A stretch of 33,295 nt of DNA, taken from positions 1 through 33,295 of the forward strand of contig NZ_LR734880.1 of assembly GCF_900010725.2 (NCBI RefSeq), written 5' to 3'. Of this stretch, positions 1 through 8,061 are shown in pieces. The DNA comes from Planktothrix serta PCC 8927. Lineage in GTDB: Bacteria > Cyanobacteriota > Cyanobacteriia > Cyanobacteriales > Microcoleaceae. Position numbers and translations under genes: made by a program. Each line of letters opens with the position of its first letter. Position 1 is the first letter of the stretch. The notes beneath the pieces are model-generated. The model had not been told where the DNA came from and did no database searches. It saw only the letters and a program-made list of their open reading frames with translations.

Positions 1-70
1 CCTTTTTAAGGGGGATTTAGGGGGATCTAATCTGGGCTATAATCACCAGTTTTTGGCTTAAGTTGACACT
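1..70. repeat. Dispersed repeat end, inverted partner at the other end of the window
   Basis: These 70 bases are nearly the reverse complement of 33211-33280: the first 33 bases match exactly and the rest differ at only a handful of positions. The outer part carries the CCCCCTAAATCCCCC-type motif and the inner part reads GGCTTAAGTTGACACT. The GTTGACAC core and the following GCCCCTAC (about 85-92) also occur at the tips of the MITE-like element at 30747-30949, so these are probably related palindromic elements. The element is cut by the window edge, so its full length cannot be seen. Confidence 0.85.
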
Positions 71-93
71 AATGTGGGTTTCCCTGCCCCTAC

Positions 94-121
94 TGACACC
101 TGACACCTGACACCTGATACC
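94..121. repeat. Heptamer tandem repeat TGACACC
   Basis: Three copies of TGACACC are followed by one variant TGATACC. Short tandem heptamers of this kind are common between cyanobacterial genes. It lies in the 200-base leader before clpP and has no evident regulatory function. Confidence 0.85.
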
Positions 122-200
122 TCAAGTTAAGGCATAATATAAGATCAAACATGAATCTTCTTTTGATCCCCGAAAACAATCAAGGTTTAGAAAAAAAGCA

Positions 201-911
201 ATGATATTTTCTGAGTCTTCCCGATACCGAATTCATAACTATTCCCATTACGGGTTCACAAGCGATACGCATTTGGAAACGCTGTCTCCAAGTAATATCG
301 TACCCATTGTGATCGAGCAGTCGGGTATGGGGGAACGGGCTTTTGACCTTTATTCCCGTCTGCTGAGAGAACGGATTATTTTTCTGGGAACACCCATTGA
401 TGATGATGTGGCCAATGCCCTCACAGCCCAGATGTTGTTCTTGGAAGCTGAAGACCCAGAAAAAGATATCCAAGTTTACATTAACTCTCCGGGAGGTTCT
501 GTCACCGCCGGGATGGCGATTCTTGATACCATGCAGCAAATCCGCCCGGATATCGTTACCATCTGTTATGGATTAGCCGCGAGTATGGGAGCATTTCTGT
601 TATCAGCAGGAACCCCTGGTAAACGGATGTCTCTGCCCAGTTCTCGAATTATGATTCATCAACCCCTTGGGGGAGCACAAGGACAGGCGGTAGACATTGA
701 AATCCAAGCCAAAGAAATTCTGTATCATAAACGGATTCTCAATGAGTTACTGGCCGAACATACAGGTCAACCCATTGAACGAATTCAAGATGATACCGAA
801 CGGGACTTTTATATGTCTGCCGAAGATGCGAAAGAATATGGTCTAATAGATAAGGTGATCTCCAGCACCCAAAGTCTTCCGATTCCCGGAGAGTCTGTTC
901 CCGCAACCTAA
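201..911 (+). CDS. clpP: ATP-dependent Clp protease proteolytic subunit ClpP
   Basis: This is the serine protease subunit of the Clp protease. It forms two stacked heptameric rings and degrades unfolded proteins fed in by ClpX or ClpC. All three catalytic residues are present: Ser128 in the GLAASMGAF motif, His153 in [10 protein letters not shown] and Asp202 in [11 protein letters not shown], with the spacing seen in E. coli ClpP (25 and 49 residues). The protein is 236 aa. The first ~33 residues before the conserved [16 protein letters not shown] start are an extension, so translation may begin later or the extension may be removed by self-processing; no strong Shine-Dalgarno site settles this. 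clpX follows after 12 bases in the same direction, so the two almost certainly form an operon. Cyanobacteria usually have several clpP paralogues; the one beside clpX is the usual partner. Confidence 0.96.
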   Translation: MIFSESSRYRIHNYSHYGFTSDTHLETLSPSNIVPIVIEQSGMGERAFDLYSRLLRERIIFLGTPIDDDVANALTAQMLFLEAEDPEKDIQVYINSPGGSVTAGMAILDTMQQIRPDIVTICYGLAASMGAFLLSAGTPGKRMSLPSSRIMIHQPLGGAQGQAVDIEIQAKEILYHKRILNELLAEHTGQPIERIQDDTERDFYMSAEDAKEYGLIDKVISSTQSLPIPGESVPAT

Positions 912-923
912 GATGAGGCAACT

Positions 924-2270
924 ATGTCTAAATACGACTCCCATCTAAAATGTTCTTTCTGTGGCAAATCCCAGGAGCAAGTTCGCAAGTTAATTGCAGG
1001 GCCAGGAGTCTATATCTGCGATGAATGCGTTGAACTCTGTAATGAAATTTTGGATGAGGAGTTATTTGACAATAGTTCCACCACTCCACCCTCTCCGTCC
1101 TCTCGTCCCCAAGCAGCCCCACCCCCCCAACGTCGTCAACGAACTGGACGAGTGGCTTTAAATCAAATCCCTAAACCGAGAGAAATTAAATCCTATCTGG
1201 ACTTACACGTTATTGGTCAAGATGAGGCAAAAAAAGTTCTCTCGGTTGCTGTTTATAACCATTACAAGCGATTGGGATTTTTGCAAACCAAAGGCACAGG
1301 ACGACCCACAGAAGATAATGTCGAGTTACAAAAATCCAATATTCTGTTAATTGGCCCCACCGGATGCGGGAAAACTCTATTGGCGGAAACCTTGGCTAAA
1401 ATGCTGGATGTTCCCTTTGCGGTCGCTGATGCCACCACTTTAACGGAAGCGGGCTATGTGGGGGAAGATGTGGAAAATATTCTGTTGCGGTTGTTACAGG
1501 TTTCCGATTTTGATGTCGAAGAAGCGCAACGGGGTATTGTTTATATTGATGAAATTGATAAAATTGCCCGCAAAAGTGAAAATCCTTCCATCACCCGCGA
1601 TGTATCGGGAGAAGGGGTACAACAAGCTTTACTGAAAATGTTAGAGGGCACGATTGCTAATGTCCCACCCCAAGGCGGACGCAAACATCCCTATCAAGAT
1701 TGTATTCAAATCGATACCAGTAATATTCTATTCGTTTGTGGGGGGGCTTTTGTCGGGTTAGATAAATTGGTAGATCAGAGAATCGGCAAAAAGTCAATGG
1801 GTTTTGTTCAGCCGGGAGAAGGTCAACCGAAAGATAAACGCACCGTTGATGCTCTCAAACAGATGGAACCGGATGATTTGGTCAAATTTGGCTTAATTCC
1901 TGAATTGATCGGTCGGATTCCGATGATAGCGGTCTTAGAACCCTTAGATGAAGCTACCTTGGTGGCTATTTTAACTGAGCCCCGCAATGCGTTAGTGAAA
2001 CAATATCAAAAACTATTACGGATGGATAATGTCCAGTTAGAATTTGATGAGGATGCCATTCTAGCGATCGCTCAAGAAGCCTATCGTCGCAAAACAGGCG
2101 CAAGAGCACTACGCGGAATTGTCGAAGAATTAATGTTAGATGTCATGTATGAAATTCCCTCGCGTAAAGATGTCAAACGCTGTCGGGTGACGCGGGAAAT
2201 GGTAGAAAAACGATCAACAGCAGAATTATTATTACATCCCTCTTCTTTACCAAAACCAGAATCAGCGTAA
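924..2270 (+). CDS. clpX: ATP-dependent Clp protease ATPase subunit ClpX
   Basis: This is the AAA+ unfoldase that recognises tagged or unfolded substrates and threads them into ClpP. Domains in order: an N-terminal C4 zinc-binding domain (Cys10, Cys13, Cys32, Cys35), a Pro-rich linker at about 52-72, Walker A GPTGCGKT at 144-151, the GYVG pore loop at 177-180, Walker B with DEID at 209-212 and sensor 2 GARALR at 392-397. The ClpP-docking loop reads Met-Gly-Phe at 292-294 where E. coli has Ile-Gly-Phe. The length of 448 aa is normal for a cyanobacterial ClpX. It starts 12 bases after the clpP stop and is probably co-transcribed with it. Heptamer repeats with hairpin potential follow the stop codon. 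Confidence 0.97.
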   Translation: MSKYDSHLKCSFCGKSQEQVRKLIAGPGVYICDECVELCNEILDEELFDNSSTTPPSPSSRPQAAPPPQRRQRTGRVALNQIPKPREIKSYLDLHVIGQDEAKKVLSVAVYNHYKRLGFLQTKGTGRPTEDNVELQKSNILLIGPTGCGKTLLAETLAKMLDVPFAVADATTLTEAGYVGEDVENILLRLLQVSDFDVEEAQRGIVYIDEIDKIARKSENPSITRDVSGEGVQQALLKMLEGTIANVPPQGGRKHPYQDCIQIDTSNILFVCGGAFVGLDKLVDQRIGKKSMGFVQPGEGQPKDKRTVDALKQMEPDDLVKFGLIPELIGRIPMIAVLEPLDEATLVAILTEPRNALVKQYQKLLRMDNVQLEFDEDAILAIAQEAYRRKTGARALRGIVEELMLDVMYEIPSRKDVKRCRVTREMVEKRSTAELLLHPSSLPKPESA

Positions 2271-2341
2271 TCAGTTATCAGTTATCAGTTATCAGTTATC
2301 AGTGTAAGAGTTATGCACTAAAAACTAAAAACTGATAACTG
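2271..2341. repeat. Heptamer tandem repeat TCAGTTA with inverted copy
   Basis: Four full TCAGTTA units plus a partial fifth occupy 2271-2303, directly after the clpX stop codon. An inverted copy, ACTGATAACTG, sits at 2331-2341 and can pair with the array. This is the familiar cyanobacterial short tandem repeat. The possible hairpin could act as a weak terminator for clpPX, but no U-tract follows. Confidence 0.85.
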
Positions 2342-2369
2342 AATCGATCATTTCATTGACAAATTTATC

Positions 2370-3731
2370 ATGATATTAAACCTATTAAATTCAGCGCATC
2401 TAAGATTTAGACCCTTTCAATTCAAACTCAAAAAAATTATCCCTGTTTTCATTAGTCTATTGACCTTATTGAGTATTTTAGGGCTAGGACAATTTCAAGT
2501 TTTCGGACAACAACAAAATAATATTACGATTGATTTTGCGGCGCAAAGAACTGGAATCAGTTCCGCTAGTGGGTTTTTATATGGTAAAAATGCCACCCAA
2601 CCCCCCGATAATATGATTAAGCCCTTACAACCTAAATTGTGGCGTACCTCACAATTAGATTTGTATCCACGAGTCATTGGATTGGGTGCACAATTTCAAT
2701 TAATTTTAAGTGATACCTGGGGCTATGGTGCTCCCAGAGGATGGCCCTATGATAATTATGCTAAATGGGAAGAACACGTTCGACAAATTGCCCGACAACA
2801 CAAAGATAAAGTTATATTATGGGATGTTTGGAACGAACCCGACTTAAGAGATCCCTTTTGGAAAGGCACAAGAGAACAATTTTTTGAAACCTATAAACGA
2901 GCTTACCAAGTATTACGTCAAGAATTAGGCCCTAATGTGATGATTGGTGGCCCCAGTATTGCCAAATATGATCAAAACTTTCTGATCGCATTTTTAAATT
3001 ATTGCAAAAATAATAATTTAGAAGTTAATTTTTTATCTTGGCATGAACTCAATGATCAAGATATTACTTCAATTGCTGCCCATATTAATAATGCCCGTCG
3101 CAGTTTACAACAAAACCCTAACTACCAAAGTTTAAAAATTCAGAAAATTTATGTCAATGAAATTATTGGCCCTACGGCTCAATATCGTCCGGCGGAAAAT
3201 TTAGGCTTCCTTTATTATACAGAATTAGGACGGGCGGATGGGGCGGCAAAAGCCTGTTGGGAGCCGTTAAATCCAGGCAGTGGAACTAACAATTGCTTTA
3301 ATAATAGTTTAGATGGTTTAGTAACACCCGATCAATCTTTACCCAGAGCCGCTTGGTGGGTATATAAAGCTTATGCAGATGGGTTTAGTTCACGAGTTAC
3401 CAGTCAACCCGGTAACCCTAAAATTGTTGCCCTAGCGAGTCGTTCTAATAGTGAACAAAAGGCTCAGGTTTTGTTCGGTTATTTTGAACAAGCATTTTCT
3501 GCACCCACCGCAGGAGTAACATTAATCCTGAAAAATTTACAACAACTGAAATTACCCAATACCAGTGGAAATTTAACGTTAAAAGTGGAAAGAATTCCTG
3601 ATTCTGGAGAACAAGTGATTAAACAATTAGTTACAGTAAGACAGGATAATATTGCCGTCAGTAATGAAGTGGTGCGGTTAACAATTCCTAATCTTCAACT
3701 TCACGAAGCCTATATCCTAACAATTAGCTAA
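2370..3731 (+). CDS. Secreted clan-A glycoside hydrolase (GH39/cellulase-like)
   Basis: This is probably an exported polysaccharide-degrading or trimming enzyme. A basic N-terminus and a hydrophobic stretch (about 23-45) ending near FGQQQ form a signal peptide or anchor. The rest reads as a (beta/alpha)8 clan-A hydrolase: VILWDVWNEPD at 148-158 puts the likely acid/base Glu156 after beta-strand 4, and IYVNEI at 260-265 gives Glu264 as candidate nucleophile. A SWHEL segment lies between them. A C-terminal stretch of about 100 residues looks like a beta-sandwich accessory domain. The substrate cannot be told from sequence. It stands alone, 99 bases after clpX, but lies close to the polysaccharide region starting at 5 kb, so a role in surface glycan turnover is possible (inference). 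Confidence 0.75.
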   Translation: MILNLLNSAHLRFRPFQFKLKKIIPVFISLLTLLSILGLGQFQVFGQQQNNITIDFAAQRTGISSASGFLYGKNATQPPDNMIKPLQPKLWRTSQLDLYPRVIGLGAQFQLILSDTWGYGAPRGWPYDNYAKWEEHVRQIARQHKDKVILWDVWNEPDLRDPFWKGTREQFFETYKRAYQVLRQELGPNVMIGGPSIAKYDQNFLIAFLNYCKNNNLEVNFLSWHELNDQDITSIAAHINNARRSLQQNPNYQSLKIQKIYVNEIIGPTAQYRPAENLGFLYYTELGRADGAAKACWEPLNPGSGTNNCFNNSLDGLVTPDQSLPRAAWWVYKAYADGFSSRVTSQPGNPKIVALASRSNSEQKAQVLFGYFEQAFSAPTAGVTLILKNLQQLKLPNTSGNLTLKVERIPDSGEQVIKQLVTVRQDNIAVSNEVVRLTIPNLQLHEAYILTIS

Positions 3732-3743
3732 CTTAAACAGAAA

Positions 3744-3777
3744 TTCTAGGGGTACAGGTGTACGCCTAACCCTAGAA
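3744..3777 (+). terminator. Possible hairpin terminator after the glycoside hydrolase
   Basis: TTCTAGGG at 3744-3751 pairs with CCCTAGAA at 3770-3777, with a further GTAC/GTAC pairing possible in the loop. It begins 12 bases after the stop codon. Only a short, imperfect T-rich stretch follows, so efficiency is uncertain. Confidence 0.5.
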
Positions 3778-3887
3778 AGTTTACCTCTTAATAGCAATTT
3801 CTAGCTTAACCTTGAACTTTTTAGTGGCAAATCAGTCATTAACTGAAGAACCGATTAAAATCAGAGATAACTTTCCCAGGTACTTTT

Positions 3888-4355
3888 ATGTTACTCCGTG
3901 ATCAAATTTCCCGTACTGTTGTGGCAGTTTTTGGGCTTTCAATGGCCGTTGTGTTTACCGCTTCAACTCCTGTTATGGCTGAAGTAATCGCTCAAGCTAC
4001 ACCGAATCAACCTCGGATGAATCAGCGTTCAGGCCAACTCATGAATGCACTGAATCCTACCCCTGAACAACAACAGCAACTCCAAGCTATTCGTCAGGAG
4101 CATCAGGAGAAAATGCGTCCACAACAACAACAAATGCGTCAAACTCAAGAGGAATTAAATGGGTTAATGGCTGGAAATGCTTCGGAAACCGAACTCCGTC
4201 AGAAGCATGATCAGCTGATGGTTTTAAAGGAACAAATGGGAGAACTTCAGTTTGATATGATGTTGAAAATGCGAGCCGTTTTAACACCGGAACAACGCAG
4301 TCAACTCGCTAACTTGATGCAAGAACGGCGTCAAAATCCTCGCCGTGATCGCTAA
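3888..4355 (+). CDS. Spy/CpxP family (LTXXQ motif) periplasmic protein
   Basis: This is a small exported helical protein. Residues 1-31 form a signal peptide ending at the VMAEV cleavage-like site. The mature part is almost entirely helical, Gln/Glu/Arg-rich, and holds two LTPEQ-type motifs typical of the Spy/CpxP family: LNPTPEQ at 55-61 and LTPEQ at 132-136. Proteins of this family are periplasmic chaperones or metal/stress sensors in Enterobacteria; cyanobacterial members are mostly uncharacterised. At 155 aa it is normal for the family. It has its own 156-base upstream gap, so it is probably a separate transcription unit. Confidence 0.78.
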   Translation: MLLRDQISRTVVAVFGLSMAVVFTASTPVMAEVIAQATPNQPRMNQRSGQLMNALNPTPEQQQQLQAIRQEHQEKMRPQQQQMRQTQEELNGLMAGNASETELRQKHDQLMVLKEQMGELQFDMMLKMRAVLTPEQRSQLANLMQERRQNPRRDR

Positions 4356-4427
4356 GATTTTTGGGAAAAACTGGCTAAAATTCTACAGGATAGGATCAGA
4401 AATTAAGTTATAACTGATAGGGATGCA

Positions 4428-5072
4428 ATGATGAAAACGACAACGTACATTTATTTACATGGGTTTGCATCAAGCCCTTCTTCAACAAAAGCTCAATATT
4501 TGCGCGATCGCTTTGCATCCCTTCAGATTAATTTAAACATTCCTAATTTGAATCAAGGAGATTTTTCCCATTTAACCTTAACTCGACAACTCCAACAAAT
4601 TGAAACCGAATTTTCTCCAAATGCTTCTCCGGTTGTGGTGATCGGGTCAAGTTTTGGGGGATTAACAGCGGCTTGGTTGGCTGAAAAAAAGTTTCCCATT
4701 GATCGGTTAATTTTACTAGCTCCCGCTTTTAATTTTTCATCAGAATGGTTGCTCAAATTAGGCCCTGAAAAATTAAAACAATGGCAATCTGAAGGATATT
4801 TATCTGTTTATCATTATGCAGAAAAACAGAATTTACCCTTGCATTATCAATTTTTAGAAGATTTATATCAATACCCTGATCAACAGTTACAGCGTCAAAT
4901 TCCGACATTAATTATACATGGAATTCAGGATGAAGTTATCCCCATCCAAGCCAGCCGAAACTATGCAGCAACAAGACCTTGGGTAAAATTAATTGAACTG
5001 AATAGTGATCATAGTTTGGATAATGTTTTAGGTGAAATTTGGCAAGAAATTCAGGGGTTTTTAGAACCCTGA
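4428..5072 (+). CDS. YqiA/UPF0227-like alpha/beta-hydrolase (esterase)
   Basis: This is a small alpha/beta-hydrolase of 214 aa. It shows the oxyanion-hole motif YLHGFASSPSS near residues 9-19 (the HGF-SSP pattern of the YqiA family), the nucleophile elbow GSSFGG at 73-78 with Ser75, an acid at Asp168 in HGIQDEV and His195 in NSDHS, so the triad is complete. YqiA is an esterase with activity on short acyl and palmitoyl esters; the natural substrate here is unknown. An AGGGA-like ribosome site lies shortly upstream, and there are two adjacent ATG codons, either of which could be used. The gene ends head-to-head with the minus-strand polysaccharide block: its stop touches the stop of the next gene at 5073. 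Confidence 0.8.
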   Translation: MMKTTTYIYLHGFASSPSSTKAQYLRDRFASLQINLNIPNLNQGDFSHLTLTRQLQQIETEFSPNASPVVVIGSSFGGLTAAWLAEKKFPIDRLILLAPAFNFSSEWLLKLGPEKLKQWQSEGYLSVYHYAEKQNLPLHYQFLEDLYQYPDQQLQRQIPTLIIHGIQDEVIPIQASRNYAATRPWVKLIELNSDHSLDNVLGEIWQEIQGFLEP

Positions 5073-5978
5073 TTAAAATTTGTTTTTGAGTTTTTTAATA
5101 AATTTTTGAACAGGATTTTGAACGGGTTGAGAGGACGGGAAAATGTCGGGCTTTGGTTCATGTAAATATCGATAATATTCCCAAATATCCCAATAGGGAC
5201 ATCCGGGTTGAATGCGAATTCCAGCCCAATGGAGGTATTGCAGGGGTTGATTAACGTTTGTGTCAATTAAACGATATCCATCCCGTTGAAAATGTTGGCT
5301 TCCGGCCCAATTTCCTGGCCCTTTATTTTCTCCTAAAACCAGATTAAATCGCTGTTTAATCCGCTTTAAAATCATATAATTAATGATCGGTTGGTCTGAG
5401 GTTTTTTGGGAAAAATCAAAATATTCTGGGTGGGCGGCACATTCAGCAAAGGTTTCATATAAATCCTGTTCTGAAATTAGGTTTTTCTTAGAAGCCCACC
5501 AGCCCCCATTAAACATACCTTTTAATTCTTCTGGGCTAAATACATTGTAAATTTCAGGTGTAAAAACGTTAGTTAATCCGCCAGCGTGTTGATAGTCACA
5601 ACAGAGAAAATCATACTTTGAAAAATAATTAAGATTGTCAATTATTTTTTCAAAAACAACAATATCAGTGTCAATATATAAGAATTCATCAAACGGCCCA
5701 AACCAGCAAGCTTGCTTGCGAAATTGATTGGGACGAGCAAAGAATTTTTCTCCGAAAATCTGTTGAAGTTTGATAGATAGTCGTTCAATAAATTCTAAAT
5801 CTTCATAGACTTGTACTCCATAATCCTGTTTTAGACGAGCAGCAATTTTTTGATAAGAATTATCATAAGGAATTAGAACAACGCTCGTCTCGCCATCGTA
5901 AGTTCGGATACTATTGAGTAAAGCGATCGCCTGATCTGTGAATTTATCGTTAGCAGTAATATAAATCCCGCGAGTCAT
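5073..5978 (-). CDS. GT-A fold glycosyltransferase-like protein
   Basis: This is probably a nucleotide-sugar-dependent glycosyltransferase. The N-terminus (GIYITANDKFTDQAIALLNS) looks like the first strand and helix of GT8-type enzymes, and a DTD metal-binding motif appears at 103-105 after FDEFLYID. A GGWWAS segment near 158-163 and an aromatic-rich end (HWAGIRIQPGCPYW) recall cyanobacterial polysaccharide-cluster proteins; no experimentally studied relative comes to mind. The protein is 301 aa with no membrane segment. It is the last gene of the minus-strand run, 42 bases after the GT10 gene, and probably shares its transcript. Acceptor and donor sugars are unknown. Confidence 0.7.
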   Translation of the reverse strand: MTRGIYITANDKFTDQAIALLNSIRTYDGETSVVLIPYDNSYQKIAARLKQDYGVQVYEDLEFIERLSIKLQQIFGEKFFARPNQFRKQACWFGPFDEFLYIDTDIVVFEKIIDNLNYFSKYDFLCCDYQHAGGLTNVFTPEIYNVFSPEELKGMFNGGWWASKKNLISEQDLYETFAECAAHPEYFDFSQKTSDQPIINYMILKRIKQRFNLVLGENKGPGNWAGSQHFQRDGYRLIDTNVNQPLQYLHWAGIRIQPGCPYWDIWEYYRYLHEPKPDIFPSSQPVQNPVQKFIKKLKNKF

Positions 5979-6020
5979 AAAAATATCCTCAATGAATGCC
6001 TTAATTCTGATTATTTTTGT

Positions 6021-6980
6021 TTATTTAGCAACAAATTCCGAAAGCCAGTTGAGAAGATTTAACTTATGTAAAATAATCTGTCGAGCTTCGGCGATCGCAT
6101 CTTTTGCTTGATACCAATAATCCGTTGAAGCTGTGACTTCTTGAATAAATTCGATCCCTTTTTCATCCCAACTGGGAAGTCGAATAAAACTCCCTGGCGG
6201 TAATAATTTATCCGCCCCTCCTCCTCCATAATAAATGGGTAAACACCACGCTAATAAAGCATCCCACAATTTTTCCGTGACATATAAATCATTTCCGGCA
6301 TAGTTTTCAATTGCCAGATTATAATAGTAAGGAGCCATCGCTTGCCATTTGTTCCCTATTTGTCCCCAATTCTTGCACCAAGAAGGCAAATTTCTCCCAT
6401 AACAATCAACGTTAATTTCACGTTCTTGTAAAAGCTTTAAAAAGTTTAATCGATCCAGATGATTTTGACTACGATCAACCCCTGATGTAATCCATGAACA
6501 GGGCTTAATTTTAGCCGGAGGTTCCATTTCATTTAATTCTCGAAAAGAGTTACTATGATACCAAATAGCAGGCATATAATCGGGGATAGGAGCTTCTGGA
6601 TCAGGGCCAGAAACATAACCACAATACTGTTTAGCTGCTTCATAATTATAATTATTTTTTTCTCGATATTCTACTAAAGAAGGTTCTCGACATAAATAAA
6701 TAATTCGATCTTGAGGAACTCCCCTAAATTGTTCTCGAATATCGGGTTGTAGGGGTTCTTGTTTCAGCCAGCTTGTGAGGCGTTGTCGCCGGGAATATTT
6801 TTTCCAAAAAATGCGATGAAATTCAAACTGATACATTAACAGAAAATCCGGTTCAGGCGCATTTGCTTGAATTCTAATATTTCCCCACTTCCCAAAATGT
6901 TCAGGTGTTTGTTGCCAAAGCCAATCACATTGAGTTAAGTTGGGATAGCTAGTCATCATGCCTATCACTTTTTGACTCAT
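6021..6980 (-). CDS. GT10 family (alpha-1,3-fucosyltransferase-like) glycosyltransferase
   Basis: The diagnostic GT10 donor-binding block lies at about 219-254: YNLAIENYAG, then YVTEKLWDALLAW and PIYYGG. Other features are a CYGRNLPSW segment near 193-201 and a cytosolic, non-membrane 319-aa chain. Family members move fucose (or a related deoxy sugar) from a GDP-sugar onto a growing glycan, so the glycan made here may contain fucose or a similar unit (inference; no GDP-fucose synthesis genes are in the window). It lies between the SGNH protein (115 bases upstream) and the GT-A protein (42 bases downstream) on the same strand. Confidence 0.82.
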   Translation of the reverse strand: MSQKVIGMMTSYPNLTQCDWLWQQTPEHFGKWGNIRIQANAPEPDFLLMYQFEFHRIFWKKYSRRQRLTSWLKQEPLQPDIREQFRGVPQDRIIYLCREPSLVEYREKNNYNYEAAKQYCGYVSGPDPEAPIPDYMPAIWYHSNSFRELNEMEPPAKIKPCSWITSGVDRSQNHLDRLNFLKLLQEREINVDCYGRNLPSWCKNWGQIGNKWQAMAPYYYNLAIENYAGNDLYVTEKLWDALLAWCLPIYYGGGGADKLLPPGSFIRLPSWDEKGIEFIQEVTASTDYWYQAKDAIAEARQIILHKLNLLNWLSEFVAK

Positions 6981-7095
6981 TTTAGTTTTTCCTCATGGGA
7001 GATATCTATAGCATTAAGAGATGTGTTGACTTTCCCTGAAATTAAAATAAAAATCAGCAATGAATTAAAATTAAGTGTCCTAATTATAACTGATT

Positions 7096-8049
7096 TTATT
7101 TTAAATAGGGTTCTATTAAGGTAATTATTTTTTGGGTTCGTTGTTGTCTGCCTTGATCATTCAAATGATAGACAGAATTATAGAACAAGAACTTATTATA
7201 CATAAAATCTTCAGGAGTTCCTAATACTGGAACTTTTGCTTGAGTATAAAAATGTTTTATACTTTGGAAAAATTCTTGAGTTTTGGGATCTTGATATTCT
7301 GAGAAATCAACGGTACTTGGCCAAGTTGAGATTAAATTAATTTGATGGTCACGACACCAGACAATAAACTGACTTAATTGTTCCCTGCTATAGCTACTAA
7401 TCTGATATTCCTGTAAATTAAAGGGTTGAAATCCATTAATAATTGGATCATTTTTATTGGTAATTTTTAAATTATCTAAACTATCTCCTTGTGGGGTAAT
7501 TCGAGATTGATAAGAAGATGTCAACGAGCTTAAAGACTGTCCTTTAGCGAGGATACCTTGAAATAATCGTTGAGGTGAAACTCCCATAATTAAACGGATT
7601 TTCTGGAGCAAATTCATCGATTCAAAATAGCTAGGTTGATAAGCAATAATATAATCTAATAATAGCTCACTAGGAGTGCCATGAGTAATATAAAGCTGAT
7701 ATTCTAAAGGCAGTAAAATCGTATCTTTAGGTTGAGCTATTTGACGGGCATGATCAAGAATATAATCTAACCCAAGTTCTTGAGTCAAGGCGGTATTTAC
7801 ACAAGGACGTTTCAGTTTTTTTTCCAAAGTTTGGCAACTAATACCATACAAAGTATTTGATCCTGAAACTAAGATAATTTTAGGGGTTTGAATCGAGGTT
7901 AAATAGCCTGTTTTAAGCTGATTGAGTTCATAAATCCAACGAGAACTGGGTACGGGAGAACCCATTTGATAGATAACAGCACTTGTAAATGCAATAGTGG
8001 CGAAAATAAAACCGATTAACAGACCTAAACCATATTGAAAGAATCGCAT
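7096..8049 (-). CDS. SGNH-like membrane-anchored protein paired with MBOAT (O-acylation)
   Basis: One N-terminal transmembrane helix (about 5-27) is followed by an extracytoplasmic domain of some 290 residues. LVSGSNTLYGISC near 60-72 resembles block I of SGNH hydrolases, with Ser64 as candidate nucleophile, and SVYHLNDQG near the C-terminus gives the candidate His. It ends 12 bases from the MBOAT gene's end of the same transcript and so forms the classic MBOAT + SGNH pair (compare AlgI/AlgJ-X, PatA/PatB, DltB/DltD) in which the membrane protein exports an acyl group and the SGNH partner places it on the polymer. The residue four before the His is Asn where I would expect an acid, so whether the triad is active needs checking. 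Confidence 0.66.
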   Translation of the reverse strand: MRFFQYGLGLLIGFIFATIAFTSAVIYQMGSPVPSSRWIYELNQLKTGYLTSIQTPKIILVSGSNTLYGISCQTLEKKLKRPCVNTALTQELGLDYILDHARQIAQPKDTILLPLEYQLYITHGTPSELLLDYIIAYQPSYFESMNLLQKIRLIMGVSPQRLFQGILAKGQSLSSLTSSYQSRITPQGDSLDNLKITNKNDPIINGFQPFNLQEYQISSYSREQLSQFIVWCRDHQINLISTWPSTVDFSEYQDPKTQEFFQSIKHFYTQAKVPVLGTPEDFMYNKFLFYNSVYHLNDQGRQQRTQKIITLIEPYLK

Positions 8050-8061
8050 TTTTTAGTTTCC

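Noticed and set aside
2271-2303. Heptamer array as CRISPR or iteron origin
   Set aside because: Units are only 7 bases, without spacers, and no replication initiator gene is adjacent; it is an ordinary cyanobacterial short tandem repeat.
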